A stretch of DNA of 64,000 nt from Oscillospiraceae bacterium. GTDB taxonomy: Bacteria > Bacillota > Clostridia > Oscillospirales > UBA929. The translations under genes and the position numbers were made by a program. Positions 9,722 through 18,105 of this stretch are shown here, in pieces (the stretch's first letter is position 1; every line of letters begins with the position of its first letter). A model generated the notes under the pieces. It made no database searches. It had not been told where the DNA came from and saw nothing but the letters and a program-made list of their open reading frames with translations. Location: the NCBI GenBank assembly GCA_009777475.1, contig WRLU01000003.1, forward strand, positions 32,417 through 96,416, read 5' to 3'.

Positions 9722-10378
9722 ATGAAGAATAAAGTATTACTTGTTGAGGATGATGCGATAATTGCGTCGGGACTTATCTACGCACTCGAACAAGAGGGTT
9801 ATGCTGTTACACACGCAAATACGGTCATAGAAGCGGAAAGTGCGTCACTAGGCGGCGATTTTAACCTTGCTATACTCGATATGCAGCTGCCGGACGGGAC
9901 AGGATTTGATGTTCGGGAAACACTAAATGCAGATACCGCCGTGATTTTTCTAACCGTTGTAGACGATGAGGGGAACATCGTCAAGGCGTTCGAGAGCGGT
10001 GCTGATGACTATATCACAAAGCCGTTTCGCCTGCGGGAATTGCTTGCCAGGGTGAAACGAACCTTAAACACTCGTGATGTTAACGGACGCTCGGGGGTTT
10101 CACTCGGCAGCATAACGATCGATCCGGCGGCAGGCAAAGCATACACATGCGGAAAACTGCTTGACCTTACCGCTCTTGAATACCGTCTGCTCTTAACATT
10201 TGCGTTGAACAAGGGGCAGATACTCACGCGTTCACAGATACTCGAGGGCATTTGGGATTCGGCGGGTAATTTCGTTGAAGACAATACGCTGACCGTATAT
10301 GTCAAGCGGTTGCGGGAGAAACTCGGCAGCGCTGTGAACATCGAAACCGTACGGGGGGTTGGTTATCGTGTGGATTAA
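9722..10378 (+). CDS. OmpR/PhoB-family response regulator
   Basis: A 218-residue response regulator. The receiver domain has the acidic pair in VEDDAI, the phospho-acceptor Asp in LAILDMQLPDGTG (about residue 51), the conserved Thr in FLTVVDD and the Lys in YITKPF. The C-terminal winged helix ends in TVRGVGYRVD. The start is the ATG at 9722, about 10 nt after TTAGGAGTAAGG; the frame to 9692 is a ten-codon extension unlikely to be used. Its stop overlaps the kinase start. With the ABC genes downstream this is a BceRS-type module, usually responding to cell-wall-active peptides. Confidence 0.92.
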   Translation: MKNKVLLVEDDAIIASGLIYALEQEGYAVTHANTVIEAESASLGGDFNLAILDMQLPDGTGFDVRETLNADTAVIFLTVVDDEGNIVKAFESGADDYITKPFRLRELLARVKRTLNTRDVNGRSGVSLGSITIDPAAGKAYTCGKLLDLTALEYRLLLTFALNKGQILTRSQILEGIWDSAGNFVEDNTLTVYVKRLREKLGSAVNIETVRGVGYRVD

Positions 10379-11192
10379 GAAAAGTGAAGTAACTAAATTA
10401 TCCGCTGACATACGCAGAATTATCGACGGGCAGGATGTTGATTTGCGCGATAATTCCGAAGGCGTATGGAAAATCCTAAAGAATGACATTCATACTCTTG
10501 CGAACATTAAAAATGAGCAGGTCGGTTTATTAGGGAGGGAACGCAATATGATGGCTGAAACTCTCGCCAATATTTCGCACCAGCTAAAAACACCGCTGAC
10601 TTCAATGATGGTCATGGCTGATTTACTTGATAACGCACCGCCTGACAAACAAGAAGAGTTTACCGCTAACATAAAGATAGGGCTTACACGTATGGAGTGG
10701 CTTGTTTCAGCACTTCTTAAAATGGCAAAACTCGATGCGGGTGCAATAGAATTTTCCATGCGGAATATACAGGCGGACGAGCTTGTAAATCTTGCCCTTG
10801 AACCGCTTCGGATATTGCTTGAAGCGAAACGCCAAAAAGTAGAAATATCATGTGATACGGGATTGTTCTGTGATAGAAAATGGACTGCCGAGGCACTCTC
10901 AAACATAATAAAAAACGCTTCGGAATATTCGCCGGACGGCGGGAAAATCCGGGTGGAATCGGGCATGAATCCTATTTGCGGATGGATTTCCGTAACCGAT
11001 AGCGGTGTTGGGATATCAAACAACAAAATCGCTAATCTATTCAAGCGCTTTGAGGGTTCCCGGAGCGATAAGGGTTACGGTATCGGGCTGCCTCTTGCCC
11101 TGGCCATTATGAGGGGACAGAATGGGGATGTAGAGGTAGACGGGGGCGGCAATGGTTGCGGTGCGGCTTTTATCTTGAAATTTTTTAAGTGA
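10368..11192 (+). CDS. Cytosolic HisKA-type sensor histidine kinase lacking membrane segments
   Basis: A 274-residue kinase starting at a GTG that overlaps the response regulator stop. The DHp domain has the H box TLANISHQLKTPLTSM and the catalytic domain has SNIIKNASEYSP (N box), DSGVGI (G1) and GYGIGLPLA (G2). The N-terminal 60 residues hold a KLSADIRRIIDGQDVDLRDN-like helical segment but no hydrophobic span. It therefore cannot sense across the membrane alone. In Bce-type systems the kinase senses through the ABC permease, which fits the gene order here. Confidence 0.9.
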   Translation: MWIKKSEVTKLSADIRRIIDGQDVDLRDNSEGVWKILKNDIHTLANIKNEQVGLLGRERNMMAETLANISHQLKTPLTSMMVMADLLDNAPPDKQEEFTANIKIGLTRMEWLVSALLKMAKLDAGAIEFSMRNIQADELVNLALEPLRILLEAKRQKVEISCDTGLFCDRKWTAEALSNIIKNASEYSPDGGKIRVESGMNPICGWISVTDSGVGISNNKIANLFKRFEGSRSDKGYGIGLPLALAIMRGQNGDVEVDGGGNGCGAAFILKFFK

Positions 11193-11252
11193 CTAAACGG
11201 TCACTTTTATCTTCCGAATAGTCACAGTAGAGTCACTTTGGCTTGTTAAAAT
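11189..11252 (+). promoter_or_regulatory. Operator/promoter upstream of the ABC transporter: phased GTCAC repeats
   Basis: The 91-bp gap before the ABC genes holds a palindrome GTGAC-N6-GTCAC (11189-11204) and two direct AGTCAC copies (11220 and 11231). The GTCAC cores are about 21 and 11 bp apart, on one helical face. A TTAAAAT element at 11246-11252 could be a -10. This looks like binding sites for the linked response regulator; the assignment is inferred. Confidence 0.5.
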
Positions 11253-11283
11253 GAAGTCATCACAAAATTAGGAGGGCAAATAC

Positions 11284-11964
11284 ATGGCTATTTTACGGGT
11301 CAAAGATTTAACCAAAATCTACGGCAAGAGGGACACTACCGTTACCGCACTGGGCGGCGTGAGTTTTTCCATGGAAAGAGGCGAGTTTGCTGCCATAATC
11401 GGAGCATCCGGCTCCGGCAAATCCACACTCATGCACCTAATAGGTGGTGTTGACCGCCCCTCATCGGGGAGCGTCACAGTTGACGGAAATGAGATTTTCA
11501 AGCAGAACGAAAGCGAACTCGCCATCTTCCGGCGGCGTAATATTGGGTTGATTTATCAGTTTTATAACCTCATACCCACACTGACCGCTGAGGAAAACAT
11601 AATGCTGCCGCGCCTGCTCGACAACCGCAAGCCGGACGAAGAAAAACTGCAAACAATACTTGAAACTATCGGACTTACCGGCCGCACAAAGCATTTGCCA
11701 AGTGAACTGTCGGGCGGGCAGCAGCAGCGCGTATCAGTCGGCAGAGCTTTAATCAATGACCCTGCGCTGATTCTTGCAGACGAACCGACTGGAAACCTCG
11801 ACAGCAAATCAAGCCGTGAAATCATCGACCTTCTGAAACTTGCCAACAAGAGGTACAAGCAGACACTGCTGATCATTACGCACGATGAGAAGATTGCACT
11901 CCAAGCCGACAGGATAATCACCATTGAAGACGGTTTGATTATCCGCGATGAGGAGGTGCGGTGA
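11284..11964 (+). CDS. ABC transporter ATP-binding protein, BceA/MacB-like
   Basis: A 226-residue ATPase of the LolD/MacB/BceA class. Walker A is [16 protein letters not shown], the Q-loop is [12 protein letters not shown], the signature is [15 protein letters not shown] and Walker B is [12 protein letters not shown]. The start follows AGGAGGGCAAATAC. The stop overlaps the permease start (GTGATG). Together with the kinase lacking a sensor it is likely a peptide-antibiotic detoxification or sensing transporter. Confidence 0.93.
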   Translation: MAILRVKDLTKIYGKRDTTVTALGGVSFSMERGEFAAIIGASGSGKSTLMHLIGGVDRPSSGSVTVDGNEIFKQNESELAIFRRRNIGLIYQFYNLIPTLTAEENIMLPRLLDNRKPDEEKLQTILETIGLTGRTKHLPSELSGGQQQRVSVGRALINDPALILADEPTGNLDSKSSREIIDLLKLANKRYKQTLLIITHDEKIALQADRIITIEDGLIIRDEEVR

Positions 11965-13976
11965 TGAAAATAACAGCTAATTTGGCATACAGCCAGCTTA
12001 AAGTGAACCGCCGCCGTACCTTCTGGACGCTTTTAGGAATTGTTTTTTCCGGTGCGCTCATTACCGCAGTTTTCGGCGTTGCGGCAAGCGGAATCACATG
12101 GGTAGAGCGGGTTGCAAACAGCCCGGATACATTGATGTATAACGGCATTGTTTTTGGCATGGGCGTGCTGGTAAATCTACTGGTGATCGGGGTGTCTTTC
12201 GTAGTCATATCCAACAGCTTTCGTGTTAGTGCCGGGGAACGCACGGGTCAATTCGGGATTTTGAAAAGTGTGGGTGCCACGAAAAAGCAGATCACAGGGA
12301 CGGTTGTATACGAGGGTTTATTTCTGATCACCATTGGAGTACCGCTCGGTATAATGCTTGGAAGCCTGTTCCATTGGGGCGGTATTTTTCTTGCGAATGA
12401 TATTCTAAGCGGTATGCAGGGAAGTTTTGTGCGTGATATTTCAATCCCCTTTGTCTTCTCGTGGATAGCCATTTTACTTTCCGTTGCACTTTCGAGCCTG
12501 ACGGTACTGTATTCTGCGTGGCGTCCTGCACGAAAAGCGGCAAAAATCCCGGCGATTGATGCGATTCGAGGTGTGGGCGTAGTCAAAATCAGCGCAAAAC
12601 AAGTACGCACAAACCCGATTGTGAAAATACTGTTTGGTTTTGAAGGAACACTTGCCGGCAAATCAATCAAACGCTCACAGCGTAATTTCCGCGCAACGGT
12701 TATTTCACTTGCCGTTAGCATGGTTCTGTTCATCGGCGCCGGAGCTTTTGGATTGCAAATGCAAAACTTGATGGAAAACGATTGGCTGAGCGGCTCTTCG
12801 GCAAATGTTACCGTCAGTAATTGGTCGAGCAGGATTGACAATAGTCTGCCAATTGACGAGGCAGAGTGGGGCTGCCTTTCATATGCACAGGCGTTGGATT
12901 TGACCGCGCAGTTCAAGCAGGAGGGCGATGTTATTATGATTGCCGAAGCCGGCAATTCGCCACGTGTTAAAATTTCACCGGAGGAAAGAACGGCCGATGC
13001 AAGCCCGCTATTAGACGATGATTTTGTGCCGATTGAAACCCGGGACAGACCGGGATACCGTTGGGTAAGGTTTGTCACACTTGATGATAAAACGTATGCA
13101 AGGGTATCCCAACTTGCCGGCGTGCCACTCGGCAGCAACATTCTCGTGAATTTCGAGCGGCAATGGAGTGACGACCACCGCCGTGAAATCAGGGTGGAGC
13201 CGTATGTGTTCTCGGGGCAGACTTGGGCGTTTGAAAGCGAGACGATTATCGAAGGAGATGAAGCTTGGTATTACGAATCGGACGGAAACATAGAGCTTCA
13301 CGGTGTTTTGAGTTTAGAGCATACTTTGCCCGAAATAGCGTCCCGCATGGGCGACAGCATGGTGATTGTGCCGCCGGACAGCGATTTGTTCATCCAAAAC
13401 AACGGAGATAGCGGAGGGGTTGGTTTTTGGTGGTTTGTCACGGCAGAAAATTCGAGTGAATTTCAATCCGCCGCACATGAACTCATCGAACTATTTCAGG
13501 ATGGAGAACACGGCACCTTTGGCGTTTCGAATCTGCAAGCTCAGCGCGACCAGGAAACGGCCATTGTCCGGGTTGTCATGACGGCGGCATATTTGTTCAT
13601 CGCTATGCTTACCCTTATTGGCTTGACCAACGTCATAAGCACAATATCCACAAATGTACGCACACGTGCCAAAGAGTTTGCGGCATTAGAAAGTGTAGGC
13701 ATGACAAAATCAGGAATCGTTCGAATGTTACGCCTGGAAAGTTTGCTTTGCAGCATGCGTGCCATTTGCTTCGGCATACCGGGGGGGCTGTTGCTTTCGT
13801 ATGTGACGCACCGAATCGTCGCCGATGAAAATACATGGCGTTTTGATGTGCCGTGGATGATTGTTTTGCAATGTACAATCGCTGTGTTTGTTATAACCTG
13901 GCTCACAATGCGGTCTGCCGCATCCCGGATTAGAAATAAGAATATAATCGAAACAATCAGAAGCGAGGGTGTGTAA
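11964..13976 (+). CDS. FtsX-family ABC transporter permease, BceB-like
   Basis: A 670-residue permease with about eight hydrophobic spans: near residues 13-38, 53-78, 103-130, 155-180 and 235-258, then 530-555, 590-610 and 630-650. A large extracytoplasmic domain (about 260-525) lies between the fifth and sixth. FtsX-type signatures include [16 protein letters not shown] and [17 protein letters not shown]. The start used is the ATG at 11964, with AGGAGG seven bases upstream, rather than the GTG one codon earlier. BceB proteins have a comparable loop that binds peptide ligands. The transporter specificity is unknown. Confidence 0.9.
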   Translation: MKITANLAYSQLKVNRRRTFWTLLGIVFSGALITAVFGVAASGITWVERVANSPDTLMYNGIVFGMGVLVNLLVIGVSFVVISNSFRVSAGERTGQFGILKSVGATKKQITGTVVYEGLFLITIGVPLGIMLGSLFHWGGIFLANDILSGMQGSFVRDISIPFVFSWIAILLSVALSSLTVLYSAWRPARKAAKIPAIDAIRGVGVVKISAKQVRTNPIVKILFGFEGTLAGKSIKRSQRNFRATVISLAVSMVLFIGAGAFGLQMQNLMENDWLSGSSANVTVSNWSSRIDNSLPIDEAEWGCLSYAQALDLTAQFKQEGDVIMIAEAGNSPRVKISPEERTADASPLLDDDFVPIETRDRPGYRWVRFVTLDDKTYARVSQLAGVPLGSNILVNFERQWSDDHRREIRVEPYVFSGQTWAFESETIIEGDEAWYYESDGNIELHGVLSLEHTLPEIASRMGDSMVIVPPDSDLFIQNNGDSGGVGFWWFVTAENSSEFQSAAHELIELFQDGEHGTFGVSNLQAQRDQETAIVRVVMTAAYLFIAMLTLIGLTNVISTISTNVRTRAKEFAALESVGMTKSGIVRMLRLESLLCSMRAICFGIPGGLLLSYVTHRIVADENTWRFDVPWMIVLQCTIAVFVITWLTMRSAASRIRNKNIIETIRSEGV

Positions 13977-14025
13977 ATAATTTCCTTAAAGATATCAGTA
14001 ATATCATCCGGGTGAATGCTTGCCC

Positions 14026-14166
14026 CTAACCCACCGTCTGCCTCGCCGTAGCCGGCTTCTTAACCGTAGCACCGTGCCACACTTGATCGCCCGCGGCCAG
14101 CGTAAACTCCGCTTTTTTGGCATATGCCGTGCCGTAGGGCTTGGCGGTGTGGTCGGCTTCAGTCAT
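14026..14166 (-). pseudogene. C-terminal fragment of a paralogous surface-protein domain
   Basis: A 46-codon open stretch encodes residues matching the last part of the next gene's C-terminal domain: YGTAYAKKAEFTLAAGDQVW, then HGATVKKPATARQTVG and stop. The neighbour has NGTAYAKKTGFTLASGDQVW, then HGATAKKASTARQTV. The fragment sits 20 bp past the neighbour's stop on the same strand. It is the tail of a lost third copy of the domain, or a partial tandem duplication. It keeps the QTVG terminus found in the copy at 62 kb, whereas the neighbour now reads through to QTVVQTTFFS. Confidence 0.8.
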
Positions 14167-14186
14167 CGACATCCGATGGTGCAGTC

Positions 14187-15902
14187 CTAAGAGAAAAACG
14201 TTGTTTGCACCACCGTCTGCCTCGCCGTTGACGCTTTCTTAGCCGTGGCACCATGCCACACCTGGTCACCGCTTGCCAAGGTAAACCCTGTTTTTTTCGC
14301 ATATGCCGTGCCGTTGACATAGGTGTTGTCAGCCTTGGCTTTGTTGGTGCCTAGTCTGTACTTGGTCGGTTTTTGCTGACCCTTCGCTGTGATTTTCTTG
14401 GGCTTGCCGGCCGCTGCGTATTCCGTATCGCTTATTTTTCTCGGAGCGGCTCTGTAGAAATATGTGGTTTTCAGCACCTTAGGCTTGTCGCCGCCCGGCA
14501 AGGCTCTAACACAAATACCCCGGTCTGCCTGGAACTTGCCCCAACCATTTGTGTCAACCGTTTTGCCTTTGTTCTCAACGCCTCTATCATTTGGCCCGGC
14601 AACACCGATTTGCATATCAGCCGTTGCTGCTGATGCGTCTTTCTTTTCGGCCAGCACCCACTGGCCTGGAGTGCTGCCTGTCAGGTCGGCGGCAATGGCA
14701 TAGTTGATTGCCAGCTTTGGCTTGGGCCGGGGGTTGATTACCGGGAATGTTACTGTACTGCCCCCTGCGTCTTTTAGGTGCAGAGTCATGCCCTTGTTGA
14801 GTAGTTTGGCGAACTTTTTATCGCCGAATGTGTCAGCTTTTACAGCTTTCCACTTTGTTCCGCCGTCCAAGCTGAACTCGGCGGCTGCAAATCCGGCCAG
14901 GTCGATGGTCTCAGTGGTGAGGTTAATCTTGGGTGTGCCGCTGGAGCTGACGATGACATCGGTGGCACTGGCATAGTCAATACAGCAGCCGGCATGGTTG
15001 TGGGCGAACGGATTGCCGGTCAATTCCGTCCATCGGGCACGGGCATCCTCTGTGCAATAATCGCTCAGGTAAGCATTCACGCTTATGCCCAAGACTCCTG
15101 CGATTTTCTCCACAAAAGGGATGACCAGCTTTTCATCGTTTGTTTCATCATAGGCTATTTTTGAGGGGTAACTGCGGAACACCTGTTGCAGAACACTCCA
15201 ACCGCGCTCAAAGCTGTCGTCATCCCAATCGCTGAAATCGTAGGGGTTGTTTACAAATAGGGGATGGACAAATCGAAGGAGATCACGGTGGTTATCTGAC
15301 CAATCTGAAATGGCAGCAAGTTCCATAGGCCTCATACCAAGACCTCTCCCACCGATTTCATGTCGCACATAAAGAGATAACATATCGGCCCAACCCTCTC
15401 GGTTAAAGACCCATCCGTGAGTGTCATGGAATAGATGGCCAAGCTCATGTGGGGTTAAATGAAAGCTCCAATCACTTTCCGTAGAACGACCGATTGTGCC
15501 AAGGATTTCCACCATAGAGCTCTCAAACCAACATATGATATTGGAACCTATATGGGCGTGTTGTGCAGAACCTACACTGAGAGAACACAGACTATTACTC
15601 CTTATAATTATTCTAGCACCGCCGGATGGTACGCTGCCTGTAAGTTCGTGCATGGCTTTGTACATCTCATTCATACGATCTACAAACCAGTTGAACTTTC
15701 CAGGGGAAACCCAGCGGAGCATCGTTGGGTGAAGACTTTCATGAAAAGTGAAATGCTCAGACACGATGTTGTATTCATTGATGTCATCGCTGTAAGCGGC
15801 ATGTGTAAGCGGTGTGGGCAGCAGTGTTAGCAACAGGAGAAAGGCCAGCAGAGCTGCTAAGATTTTTGTTTTCACGCGTGTGGTTTTGAACGTAGATTTC
15901 AT
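14187..15902 (-). CDS. Secreted gluzincin-like metalloprotease with shared C-terminal domain
   Basis: A 571-residue exported protein. The start is the ATG at 15902 behind AGGAGGTCTTTCCC; the frame runs 127 codons further upstream through a conserved repeat that is not part of the protein. A signal peptide covers about residues 1-38 (KILAALLAFLLLLTLLPTPLTHA). The catalytic region has HELGHLFH (HExxH) followed by NREGWADML, whose Glu would be the third zinc ligand of a gluzincin. From about residue 308 to the end lies a 260-residue domain also found in the GH43 protein and the 60-kb metalloprotease. No LPXTG, SLH or dockerin motif is seen. The family is not recognised precisely. Confidence 0.8.
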   Translation of the reverse strand: MKSTFKTTRVKTKILAALLAFLLLLTLLPTPLTHAAYSDDINEYNIVSEHFTFHESLHPTMLRWVSPGKFNWFVDRMNEMYKAMHELTGSVPSGGARIIIRSNSLCSLSVGSAQHAHIGSNIICWFESSMVEILGTIGRSTESDWSFHLTPHELGHLFHDTHGWVFNREGWADMLSLYVRHEIGGRGLGMRPMELAAISDWSDNHRDLLRFVHPLFVNNPYDFSDWDDDSFERGWSVLQQVFRSYPSKIAYDETNDEKLVIPFVEKIAGVLGISVNAYLSDYCTEDARARWTELTGNPFAHNHAGCCIDYASATDVIVSSSGTPKINLTTETIDLAGFAAAEFSLDGGTKWKAVKADTFGDKKFAKLLNKGMTLHLKDAGGSTVTFPVINPRPKPKLAINYAIAADLTGSTPGQWVLAEKKDASAATADMQIGVAGPNDRGVENKGKTVDTNGWGKFQADRGICVRALPGGDKPKVLKTTYFYRAAPRKISDTEYAAAGKPKKITAKGQQKPTKYRLGTNKAKADNTYVNGTAYAKKTGFTLASGDQVWHGATAKKASTARQTVVQTTFFS

Positions 15903-15977
15903 GGGAAAGACCTCCTGAAAATTTTTTTGCTTTTCAGCTAACCACAGCATAGCACATCTAAAATCGTTTGTGTTGAT

Positions 15978-16066
15978 TTTGTCATAAAAGGCATCCTGGT
16001 GGCACGAAATGCAGTGAAACATGAAAACCATGTCATTCGTGCCGTCAGAATGCCTTTTATGACAAA
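15978..16066 (-). repeat. Conserved 5' hairpin element, copy 1
   Basis: An imperfect inverted repeat with 28-nt arms at 15981-16008 and 16036-16063, extended by 3 bp outside. The 27-nt loop contains its own small inverted repeat (ACATG/CATGT type). The same element occurs inverted at 60095-60185, in the same place relative to the second metalloprotease start. The outermost pair is T:A here and G:C in the other copy, a compensatory change. It lies about 80-160 bp upstream of the ATG. Confidence 0.75.
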
Positions 16067-16158
16067 CCCGGGACAAAAGTGTGCGGAGTGACGAATGATC
16101 AGGAGGGGTCATACCCCCATCTGAGCGGCTGCCTTCGCAAAAGAGGTTGACGAGCATA

Positions 16159-16187
16159 TTGAAGCAATTAAATGCTTGTGATATAAT
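16159..16187 (+). promoter_or_regulatory. cmk: Sigma-A promoter of cmk
   Basis: TTGAAG (16159-16164), a 17-bp spacer and a perfect TATAAT (16182-16187) lie 32 bp before the cmk start codon. It sits immediately outside the repeated upstream region of the divergent metalloprotease. Confidence 0.75.
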
Positions 16188-16218
16188 GCCGGAGTATAGG
16201 CGTAAAGGAGAGTTAACA

Positions 16219-16869
16219 ATGAAAACATATAATATAGCTATTGATGGCCCCTCCGGTGCGGGGAAAAGCACTATATCACGCACAGTTGCTGAAAAATTAG
16301 GTTTTCTGTATGTAGATACCGGGGCAATGTACAGGGTTATCGGGCTTCATTACCTGGAAACCGGATCGCCTTCATTGGACGGTCTGACAATTTCATTAAA
16401 ATATGTTAATGGCGAGCAGCGCGTTCTTATGAATGACAGGGATGTTTCGGAGGAAATCCGGCAGCACAGCGTTTCCAGGGCCGCGTCAGACAGGTCAAAG
16501 GAACAGCAGGTTAGGGATTTTCTTCTGGAACAGCAAAGGCATATGGCGAAAAAACACAATGTCATCATGGACGGAAGGGACATAGGTACAGTGGTGCTTC
16601 CCGGCGCAGATTTGAAAATTTTCCTGACCGCCGATCCCGAGGAGCGGGCAAGGCGGCGTTATGATGAGCTTTTGTTGCGCGGCGAAAAAACGTTTGATTA
16701 CGAAACCATCCTGCATGATATTACCGAACGCGACAGGCAGGACCAAGACCGCTCCATTGCCCCTCTGAAGCCTGCCCAGGACGCGATAATCCTCAATACA
16801 ACAGGCAATACCTTTGAGCAAAGCGTTTTACAGATAGAAAAGCTTATAAGAAAGCATACAGGGATTTAG
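16219..16869 (+). CDS. cmk: Cytidylate kinase
   Basis: A 216-residue (d)CMP kinase that phosphorylates CMP and dCMP with ATP. It has the P-loop AIDGPSGAGKST, VDTGAMYR, the DGRDIGTVVLP segment and a lid-like RRYDELLLRGE. The start is the ATG at 16219, preceded by AAAGGAG. The longer frame to 16147 would run through the promoter. It is monocistronic and converges with holB three bases after its stop. Confidence 0.96.
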   Translation: MKTYNIAIDGPSGAGKSTISRTVAEKLGFLYVDTGAMYRVIGLHYLETGSPSLDGLTISLKYVNGEQRVLMNDRDVSEEIRQHSVSRAASDRSKEQQVRDFLLEQQRHMAKKHNVIMDGRDIGTVVLPGADLKIFLTADPEERARRRYDELLLRGEKTFDYETILHDITERDRQDQDRSIAPLKPAQDAIILNTTGNTFEQSVLQIEKLIRKHTGI

Positions 16870-16872
16870 GCA

Positions 16873-17604
16873 CTACAATGCCAAAATCCCGCACAGCGAG
16901 CCTACCGAGGCATTTTGCCCCAATGCGGAGATGCACTCGCTAACTAAATCCATTCTGTCCAATAAAAAAAACCGGGTGTCCGCATCGGCATTGTCCAGCC
17001 TTGCCCGAAGCTCGTTCAGCAGACATACCAAAACCTGGTGAAGCTCTTCCCTGTTTAATTTCTCCCACGAAAAAGCTGCCTCTGCACGCCCCCAGTCTGA
17101 AAATATCGTATTAACATACCTCTCCGCGCGCTCACTGCTTTCCGGGCTGGCAACAACCTGCTGTGACCGCGGCGGCAAACGCCTGATAACGCACCGTGAG
17201 CGTACTGTTGGAAGCAGTGTCCCGGTATTTTGGCACAGCAGTATAAAGCGGGCGTACTTAGGCGGTTCCTCAAGGAGGATCAGCAGGGCGTTCTGCGCCG
17301 CCGTATTTAAGCTGTCGGCATAACGGATTATATATACCTTGCCCTCACTGTCAAATGGGCGCACAAAAGCATCTGCCCGGAGCCTACGTACCACGTCTAC
17401 CTTGATGGCAGCTCCTTCGCCTTCATCTATAACGGCAACATCAACGTGCTGCCCCGCCAGTACCTTCCGGCAATTGGGGCAGGCACGGCAGGGCGAGGGA
17501 TTTTCAAGGCACAGCCACTCAGCGGCCAAAGCCATGCCGGCATTCATCAGATTCTCCGGGTCATCTCCCGCTAAGATCAAGCTGGCAGGCCGCCTGTCAG
17601 TCAT
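16873..17604 (-). CDS. holB: DNA polymerase III delta-prime subunit-like protein
   Basis: A 243-residue clamp-loader subunit. It retains the zinc-binding cysteine cluster CRACPNCRKV, IDEGEGAAIKVDVVRRL, VYIIRYADSLNTAAQNALLILLEEPP and the SRC-like VRSRCVIRRLPP (sensor-type arginine). The N terminus is short and lacks a clear P-loop, consistent with a non-catalytic delta-prime. The ATG at 17604 is preferred because the family fold starts at SLILAGDDPENL. A longer frame to 17652 would overlap darA by 26 nt. It follows darA as in many Firmicutes. Confidence 0.88.
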   Translation of the reverse strand: MTDRRPASLILAGDDPENLMNAGMALAAEWLCLENPSPCRACPNCRKVLAGQHVDVAVIDEGEGAAIKVDVVRRLRADAFVRPFDSEGKVYIIRYADSLNTAAQNALLILLEEPPKYARFILLCQNTGTLLPTVRSRCVIRRLPPRSQQVVASPESSERAERYVNTIFSDWGRAEAAFSWEKLNREELHQVLVCLLNELRARLDNADADTRFFLLDRMDLVSECISALGQNASVGSLCGILAL

Positions 17605-17626
17605 TCCGGGGGGTTGCTCCCGGCGG

Positions 17627-17935
17627 TTAGAATTTGTGGAATGAGTCAACATCTAAAACAAATGCGGTAGCCCCGCCTATCATAACCTCTTCGGTCACGG
17701 CAGAAAGCCCAGGCTCACATGGGACAATCTGACGCCGGGAATTGGAATACTTTTTAATAATGTCCATAACCCCCTCTTGCTTTTCCTCCTCCACGCCAAC
17801 CATAATGGTTACATTGCCCGTCTGCAAAAATCCGCCGGTGGTAGCAAGCTTGGTTACATGATACCCATTTTGGGTCAGGTTTTGTATTACGCCATGGGCA
17901 TCATCATGGTTTATAATCGCCAGCACAAGTTTCAT
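17627..17935 (-). CDS. darA: PII-like cyclic-di-AMP receptor DarA (YaaQ)
   Basis: A 102-residue protein starting MKLVLAIINHDDAHGV with AAAGGAGATATAG upstream. It contains GYHVTKLATTGGFLQTGNVT, the phosphate-binding T-loop typical of this c-di-AMP-binding PII-like family, and ends EVMIGGATAFVLDVDSFHKF. It precedes holB, the usual Firmicute arrangement. The first seven codons of the longer frame are upstream of the ribosome binding site and were excluded. Confidence 0.95.
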   Translation of the reverse strand: MKLVLAIINHDDAHGVIQNLTQNGYHVTKLATTGGFLQTGNVTIMVGVEEEKQEGVMDIIKKYSNSRRQIVPCEPGLSAVTEEVMIGGATAFVLDVDSFHKF

Positions 17936-17987
17936 TCTATATCTCCTTTTCATCATTAATAAACCGGTTACATCCCCGGCATTGTGG

Positions 17988-18017
17988 ATTATACCGCAAA
18001 TGAGGGGGGAGAGTCAA
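17988..18017 (-). promoter_or_regulatory. Sigma-A promoter of darA-holB
   Basis: On the minus strand TTGACT (18017-18012) and a perfect TATAAT (17993-17988) are separated by 18 bp, about 50 bp upstream of the darA start. Confidence 0.75.
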
Positions 18018-18057
18018 TAGTTTTTTCCATGATGGCCATGCCTGATAAAATTGGAGT

Positions 18058-18098
18058 CAAAACAGCCTCCGTTCTAAACTAGAACGGAGGCTGTTTTG
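18058..18098. terminator. Bidirectional-looking rho-independent terminator
   Basis: A perfect 19-bp stem (18058-18076 with 18080-18098) and a 3-nt loop. The GC-rich core AGCCTCCG is flanked by AAAA and TTTT tracts, so it can act in both directions. It lies 8 bp after the stop of the leftward secreted-protein gene and insulates the darA promoter from it. Confidence 0.85.
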
Positions 18099-18105
18099 GC
18101 TTAGG

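Noticed and set aside
15903..16283. 127-codon N-terminal extension of metalloprotease 1
   Set aside because: It would run through the cmk promoter, cmk start and the hairpin repeat; the signal peptide begins at the ATG at 15902.
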